Shown in pieces: positions 61,703 through 64,000 of a DNA stretch of 64,000 nt (positions within the stretch are counted from its first letter, which is position 1; each line of letters opens with the position of its first letter). A program made the translations under genes and the position numbers. The notes under the pieces were generated by a model. The model was given only the letters and a program-made list of their open reading frames with translations. It searched no databases and had not been told where the DNA came from. Source of the DNA: Planctomycetota bacterium. GTDB lineage: Bacteria > Planctomycetota > Planctomycetia > Pirellulales > PALSA-1355. The stretch lies in the NCBI GenBank assembly GCA_003389325.1, contig QQVE01000015.1, positions 45,152-109,151 of the forward strand, read 5' to 3'.

Positions 61703-63784
61703 ATGCACGCGAAACGATTCATCCAGCCTTCGATCGCGGCAGCAGCCGTTTGCTTCCTGGCCGCCGCGGTCGCCCACGGTGACGAAGGTATGTGGCTCTT
61801 CAACGAACCGCCGCGCAAGCTGCTCATGGAGCGCTACGGCTTCAATCCGACCGACGAGTGGCTCACCCACCTGCAGAAGTCGGCCGTGCGCTTCAACAAC
61901 GGCGGCTCCGGCTCGTTTGTCTCCGACGGCGGACTGGTGATGACCAATCACCACGTGGGCGCCGACTGCCTGCACAAGCTCAGCACCGCCGAGCGCGATC
62001 TGGTCACCACCGGATTCCACGCCCGCACGCCCGAAGAAGAACTCCGCTGCGTCGACCTCGAGCTCAACGTGCTGATGGACATCACCGACGTTACCGAGCG
62101 CGTCAACGCCGCCGTGAAGCCCGGCACCAGCGCCGCCGATGCCCAGCAGGCCCGCCAGGCCGTGATCAACACCATCGAGAAAGAATCGTTCGACAAGACC
62201 GGGCTGCGCAGCGACGTAGTCACGCTCTTCCAGGGCGGGCGCTACAACCTCTACACCTACAAAAAGTACACCGACGTCCGCCTGGTGTTCGCGCCCGAGA
62301 AGGACATCGCCTTCTTCGGCGGCGATCCCGACAACTTCGAGTACCCGCGCTACGACCTCGATGTGGCGTTCTTCCGCATTTACGAAGACGGCAAACCCGC
62401 CACGCCGCCCGATCATCTGAGTTGGAGCAAGGCCGGCGCCCTCGACGAAGAGCTGATCTTCGTGGCCGGCCACCCGGGCCGCACCGACCGGCTCAACACC
62501 GTGGCCCATCTCGAATTCTTGCGCGACACGGTCTTTCCCAACCTGCTGAACATCATCCGCCGCCGCGAAGTCAACCTGCAGGTCTACAGCAGCCGCGGCC
62601 TGGAAAACGCCCGGCAGGCCCGCGACGAGTTGTTCGGCTATCAGAACTCGCGCAAAGCCCGCCTGGGCGGCCTGGCCGGATTGCAGACGCCCCAGATCAT
62701 GGATGCCAAGCGCAACGCCGAGCAGGCCCTGCGCGACGCGGTCGACAACGATCCCAAGCTGGCCGACGCTCGCGGCGCCTGGAACGAGGTTTCCACCGCC
62801 ATCGACGCCTGGAGCAAGATCTACACCGACTACACGCTCTACGAGCGCTCGATGGCCTTCAACACCGAGCTGTACGGCATCGCCCGCTCGCTCGTGCGGC
62901 TGGCCGAAGAAACGAGCAAGCCGAACGAGGACCGCCTGCGCGAGTACGCCGAGGCGGGCCTCGACTCGCTCAAGCACCAGCTCTTTTCCGAGGCCCCGAT
63001 CTACCCGGCCCTGGAGACGGCCAAGCTCACCGATTCGCTCAGCTACCTGATGGAGCAGGCTGGCGCCGACGATCCGCTGGTGAAACAAGTGCTCGCCGAT
63101 ATGTCCCCCTCGGCCCGGGCAGCCCAACTGATCTCGGGCAGCAAGCTGGCCGACGTCGAGGTGCGCAAGCGGCTGGCCGCCGGTGGCTCAAGCGCCATCG
63201 CCGCCAGCGACGACCCGCTGATCGTGCTGGCCCGCACGGTCGATCCCACCGCCCGCGAAGTGCGCAAGAAGTACGAGGCCGGAGTCGAGGAACCGCTGCG
63301 CCAGGCTTACGCGAAGATCGCGCAAGCGAAGTTCGCCGTCGAGGGCACCAGCACCTATCCCGACGCCACGTTCACGCTCCGCTTGGCGTTCGGCCAAGTG
63401 AAGGGCTACGAGCAGCAGGGCGAGCAGATTCCGCCCTGGACCACGATGGGCGGCACCTACAAGCACGCCGAGGAACACGGCAGCCTGCCGCCGTTCGAGT
63501 TGCCCGAGTCGTGGCTGAAGGCCAAGACCAAGATCGACCCGGCCACGCCGTTCAACTTCGTCAGCACGGCCGACATCATCGGCGGCAACTCCGGCAGCCC
63601 GGTGGTCAACCGCGAAGGCCAGATCGTGGGCCTCATCTTCGACGGCAACATCCAGTCGCTGGTGCTCGACTTCGTCTACACCGACGTCGAAGCCCGCGCC
63701 GTCTCGGTGCATTCCGCCTCGATCGTCGAAGCCCTCCGCAAGGTCTATGGCGCCAACGACCTCGCCGACGAGCTCACCAAGTAA
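61703..63784 (+). CDS. S46-family dipeptidyl-peptidase (DPP7/DPP11 type)
   Basis: A 693-aa exported serine peptidase. Signal peptide at 1-26 (AAAAVCFLAAAVAHG). DEGMWLFNEPPRKLL opens the mature protein as in DPP7/DPP11. The triad shows as TNHHVGADCLHKLS (His, about 81-84), NFEYPRYDLDVAFFRIYEDG (Asp) and IIGGNSGSPVVNREGQIVGL (Ser, about 628). A helical cap (about 270-560) lies between the two barrel halves. It removes dipeptides from peptide N-termini in the periplasm. Position 38 bases behind the OPT gene suggests the products are imported by it. ATG 61703 follows GAGGC. Confidence 0.93.
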   Translation: MHAKRFIQPSIAAAAVCFLAAAVAHGDEGMWLFNEPPRKLLMERYGFNPTDEWLTHLQKSAVRFNNGGSGSFVSDGGLVMTNHHVGADCLHKLSTAERDLVTTGFHARTPEEELRCVDLELNVLMDITDVTERVNAAVKPGTSAADAQQARQAVINTIEKESFDKTGLRSDVVTLFQGGRYNLYTYKKYTDVRLVFAPEKDIAFFGGDPDNFEYPRYDLDVAFFRIYEDGKPATPPDHLSWSKAGALDEELIFVAGHPGRTDRLNTVAHLEFLRDTVFPNLLNIIRRREVNLQVYSSRGLENARQARDELFGYQNSRKARLGGLAGLQTPQIMDAKRNAEQALRDAVDNDPKLADARGAWNEVSTAIDAWSKIYTDYTLYERSMAFNTELYGIARSLVRLAEETSKPNEDRLREYAEAGLDSLKHQLFSEAPIYPALETAKLTDSLSYLMEQAGADDPLVKQVLADMSPSARAAQLISGSKLADVEVRKRLAAGGSSAIAASDDPLIVLARTVDPTAREVRKKYEAGVEEPLRQAYAKIAQAKFAVEGTSTYPDATFTLRLAFGQVKGYEQQGEQIPPWTTMGGTYKHAEEHGSLPPFELPESWLKAKTKIDPATPFNFVSTADIIGGNSGSPVVNREGQIVGLIFDGNIQSLVLDFVYTDVEARAVSVHSASIVEALRKVYGANDLADELTK

Positions 63785-63786
63785 CC

Positions 63787-63900
63787 GTTTAGCCCGGAGC
63801 CACCGGCGACGGCGCGTCGGGGTTGGCGCTGCGGCTCCGGACAAGTCGGTTTGCTTGGACAGGACGTGTTTCGGACAGCGCCGTCGCCGGTGGCTCCGGA
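63787..63900. repeat. dispersed repeat family A, copy A5
   Basis: Left arm GTTTAGCCCGGAGCCACCGG (63787 onward) starts two bases after the S46 stop; right arm ends GCCGGTGGCTCCGGA (to 63900). The centre is unlike A1-A4. Confidence 0.8.
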
Positions 63901-63915
63901 TGGGGATGGATGAAG

Positions 63916-63982
63916 GGCTCGTTGCTCCTTTGGGGTTTAATGCGAGCATTGAGCCCAAAACCCTGTTTCGGAGCAACGAGCC
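63916..63982. repeat. large hairpin at the right edge
   Basis: A perfect 13-bp inverted repeat, GGCTCGTTGCTCC (63916-63928) and GGAGCAACGAGCC (63970-63982), encloses a GGGGTTT/AAACCC pairing and a central AATGC-GA-GCATT. The ATG of a possible ORF follows directly at 63983. Confidence 0.7.
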
Positions 63983-64000
63983 ATGTCGAGTATACCAGTT
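63983..64000 (+). CDS. possible start of an unidentified gene (partial)
   Basis: ATG followed by codons for SSIPV runs to the window end. GGAG, formed by the right arm of the hairpin at 63970, lies nine bases upstream as a ribosome site. Too short to identify; a mobile-element gene is one option given the adjacent hairpin. Confidence 0.3.

Overview
The window is a chromosomal segment of a high-G+C member of the Planctomycetota, most likely from the Pirellulales or a close relative. The evidence is the gene content. There is a BBP7-type outer-membrane beta-barrel protein, an anti-sigma-like membrane protein of a planctomycete-type family, a YCF48-repeat/CBM9 giant, Tat-exported Gfo/Idh/MocA and TIM-barrel sugar proteins, an M56 peptidase fused to leucine-rich repeats, several RNI-like LRR proteins, a DUF2007 zinc-ribbon protein and an S46 dipeptidyl-peptidase. 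Genes are mostly single units or short operons on both strands. No rRNA, tRNA, CRISPR array, phage or complete insertion sequence was recognised.

Layout. 1-9.5 kb: aroB (cut by the left edge), small conserved proteins, nagB, a 1038-aa YCF48/CBM9 secreted protein, rplM-rpsI, a DedA protein and a DUF1206 protein. 9.7-19 kb: transhydrogenase pntAA on the + strand and its partners pntAB-pntB on the - strand, separated by an RND efflux operon with a divergent TetR regulator. 19-24 kb: exported glutathione peroxidase, a tandem pair of Tat-exported TIM-barrel proteins, an isoprenylcysteine-methyltransferase-like protein and an LptF/G permease. 24-31 kb: an LRR protein, an ECF sigma factor with a small membrane partner, an MscS-like channel, DUF1569, a histone-H1-like/DUF1801 fusion, msrA and an ABC-2 exporter. 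31-38 kb: a YVTN propeller, an orphan ParA, BBP7, TPR and anti-sigma-like proteins. 38-43.7 kb: hpf, EIIA(Ntr)-like, HPr, EI and RNase E/G, a regulatory PTS without a permease. 44-49 kb: rplU, a methyltransferase, blaI with the M56-LRR gene, and DUF2007. 49.7-52.8 kb: B12-dependent ribonucleotide reductase preceded by a tandem NrdR-type operator. 53-64 kb: a small antitoxin-like protein, a Mo-cofactor domain protein, dgkA, csrA, an FMN reductase, a Gfo/Idh/MocA oxidoreductase, an LRR lipoprotein, an OPT transporter, an S46 peptidase, and at the right edge a large hairpin with the start of another ORF.

The most unusual feature is the number of dispersed palindromic intergenic repeats, at least five families (A-E here). 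They sit directly behind genes, supply the last codons of at least two proteins, are nested in one another at 44.6 kb, and bracket the segment that splits the pnt genes. One inversion of roughly 10.9-18.9 kb would rebuild a normal pntAA-pntAB-pntB operon. Other points of interest are two TATAAT/TACAAT-proximal start codons without a Shine-Dalgarno and several similar cases, a concentric palindrome upstream of blaI, a structured rplM leader, and two minus-strand terminators that have no annotated gene in front of them.
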